Source: Providencia huaxiensis (lineage in GTDB: Bacteria; Pseudomonadota; Gammaproteobacteria; Enterobacterales; Enterobacteriaceae). From it: 64,000 nt of DNA. Shown piece by piece: positions 62,799 through 64,000 of the stretch. The stretch's first letter is position 1, and each line of letters begins with the position of its first letter. Below the pieces are notes generated by a model. That model was not told the DNA's origin and did not search any database. It saw only the letters and a list, made by a program, of their open reading frames with translations. The position numbers were made by a program, and so were the translations under genes. The stretch covers positions 100,993 to 164,992 of the forward strand of contig NZ_CP031122.1 of NCBI RefSeq assembly GCF_002843235.3. The letters run 5' to 3'.

Positions 62799-63184
62799 AT
62801 ATAGGTTGCTTTTCGGTGGCTTTTTGATCGTTGAGTAAGGGAACCTATGGGAACGCTGCACGGATAGGCTCAGATAAACAGACCTTACCCTCGCATCGAG
62901 AACCGCTTGCCCTCCAGCATCGAGAGACGGTGGTAAAGAGGCATTTGGAATCTTTGATGCCATATCCAATATATCTGGAATCTTTAAATATAGATTCATA
63001 TGTAAAGAGGCTGTGAAAGAATAAGAGCATCAAGATTCCAGATAGATAGAGGGAAATTTGACAAATTCCAAAGATGGGTTAGCCTAGTGACAGAACTAGA
63101 TTCCAGTATTGGAATAATCAGCTTTAAATTCCAGATAGATAGTTATGTGGATAGGAATTGGATAGGAATTGGGAGGGTATTGAG
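62799..63184. other. oriT: oriT region of the plasmid
   Basis: In SXT and IncC the origin of transfer is known to lie directly next to mobI. The region has no gene and is full of repeats: ATTCCAGATAGATAG at 63035-63049 and 63128-63142, the inverted repeat ATTCCA-4-TGGAAT at 63100-63115, several more TTCCA/TGGAA elements, and an 11-bp tandem TGGATAGGAAT at 63148-63169. The nick site cannot be seen by eye. Confidence 0.78.
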
Positions 63185-63724
63185 GTGAGTCTACCAACAG
63201 AGCGATGGCTAGATCTGCTAGATCCGAAGCTCGAAGAAGAACGATCCGAGATAACAGAGGATCTGCTAGAGGCAGAGGGACGAGAGTTTGTTGCAGAGGT
63301 ACGGAGCAAACTGGATCACGCCTTAGCGGTTCTTGCTGTCGAGGCGCAGCAGGAAGCGGACATGTACTGGAACGCGCACAAATCAGCGCGTGAAGAAGCG
63401 TCAGAGGACGAACAAGGGCGTGTCGGTACACGGGTTCGCATTCTAGGCGTATCACTCGTTGCAGAGTGGTATCGCAACAGATTTGTCGAACAAGTTCCCG
63501 GACAAAAGAAAAGGGTTCTATCGACACATATCAAGAAGGGTCGCGGTCATGCCTACAGCATGTCGCACTTCAAGAAAGAGCCTGTCTGGGCACAAGAGTT
63601 GATCCAGCAAGTTGAAACCAGGTATGCCGTGTTAAGACAACGCGCCACTGCCTTAGCAAAAATTCGCCGGGCGCTAAACGAGTACGAGCGCCAGCTAAAC
63701 AAGACACATAGCGACGAGGTGTGA
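63185..63724 (+). CDS. mobI: MobI, auxiliary mobilisation factor
   Basis: 179 residues from a GTG at 63185, chosen because GGGAGGG lies 7 bases upstream; the TTG at 63158 would add 9 residues. A helical, charged protein with GTRVRILGVSLVAEWYRNRF in the middle and a Lys-rich segment KKGRGHAYSM. MobI proteins of SXT and IncC are essential for oriT-dependent transfer and define these elements. Confidence 0.88.
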   Translation: MSLPTERWLDLLDPKLEEERSEITEDLLEAEGREFVAEVRSKLDHALAVLAVEAQQEADMYWNAHKSAREEASEDEQGRVGTRVRILGVSLVAEWYRNRFVEQVPGQKKRVLSTHIKKGRGHAYSMSHFKKEPVWAQELIQQVETRYAVLRQRATALAKIRRALNEYERQLNKTHSDEV

Positions 63725-63728
63725 CAAC

Positions 63729-64000
63729 ATGACAGCATCTGTAGCGGCCACTGAATTGGCGAAACTGGGGAAATGTGAAGCGATGATCAAGAAAGTCGCC
63801 AGCCATCCTCGCCCTGCCCTGTCAAAGCGCCCACAATCGCCACAGGGGACAGATAGCACCCTTCGGGGTGAGTTCGCTCATTTCCGATATGAAGCGGCAG
63901 CCCTGCGTTTTATGAGCGGCACTGCGGGGGCTAAGCGTCGCATCTACCAGCTAGTGTTTTCAGCGACGGTAGCAGCGGGAGCATTGACAATGCTGGCGGC
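63729..64000 (+). CDS. Unknown protein after mobI (partial)
   Basis: The frame begins 4 bp after mobI and is open to the window edge, about 90 residues. A charged start (LGKCEAMIKKV...) is followed by a hydrophobic segment (LVFSATVAAGALTMLA) near residue 75, so it is probably membrane anchored. No family is recognised. Confidence 0.65.
   Translation, partial: MTASVAATELAKLGKCEAMIKKVASHPRPALSKRPQSPQGTDSTLRGEFAHFRYEAAALRFMSGTAGAKRRIYQLVFSATVAAGALTMLA

Overview
This 64 kb window is the conjugation half of a large IncC (IncA/C2) plasmid, a broad-host-range resistance plasmid of Enterobacterales and other gammaproteobacteria. The evidence is the gene set and its order: a MOBH TraI/TraD pair, an F-type mating-pair apparatus (traLEKBVA, dsbC, traC, a trbI-like gene, trhF, a trbC-traW fusion, traU, then traFHG far away), a parA-parB-053 partition operon, an actin-like StbA, MobI, and an FlhDC-like master activator (AcaDC) preceded by a Ner-like gene and followed by an H-NS-like gene. 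The giant secreted protein between traA and dsbC is 1847 residues from its second possible start. From memory this length (ORF1847, as against ORF1832) marks type 2 IncC. No replication gene is in the window.

Layout. 1-24.8 kb (minus strand) is the main transfer block, read from traI (24793) leftwards to traU, which runs off the left edge. 25.0-28.5 kb (plus) is a short operon with a lipoprotein and a topoisomerase III. 28.6-34.9 kb (minus) is a tightly packed run of 13 mostly unknown genes with a cytosine methyltransferase. 35.0-36.1 kb holds regulatory DNA, a small ORF and a methyltransferase-like gene. 36.2-38.5 kb is parA-parB-053. 39.0-49.9 kb is a resistance island (ARI-B position): sul2, strA, strB, a Tn5393 end, an ISCR fragment, a Tn2/Tn3 fragment with blaTEM-1, an intact IS1182-family element, a DUF3883 gene, a tRNA-Leu(UAA) split by a group I intron, tmrB, aac(3)-II, a second Tn2/Tn3 end and IS26. 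49.9-57.8 kb (plus) returns to backbone with a UvrD-like helicase and traFHG. 58-61 kb is the regulatory locus acr2-SLT-acaD-acaC with convergent acr1. 61.4-64 kb holds a stbA operon, the oriT region and mobI.

How it works together. AcaDC should switch on transfer. I find eight partial palindromes with consensus TGCCCAAAATGGGC. Seven lie about 70-100 bp before the first gene of a transfer-related operon, several directly after a terminator. The eighth points into the oriT/mobI leader. A second, 16-bp palindrome (CTTTCACATGTGAAAG) occurs five times: upstream of three of these boxes, before parA, and before the master-regulator locus. A third motif (TATCATTTTATGAT) is shared by the parA promoter region and the 35 kb regulatory region. 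These shared sites suggest that partition and transfer are co-regulated.

The resistance genes predict resistance to sulfonamides (sul2), streptomycin (strA/strB), penicillins (TEM-1), gentamicin-class aminoglycosides (aac(3)-II) and possibly tunicamycin (tmrB). IS26 has no target-site duplication here, which suggests that it deleted adjacent backbone.
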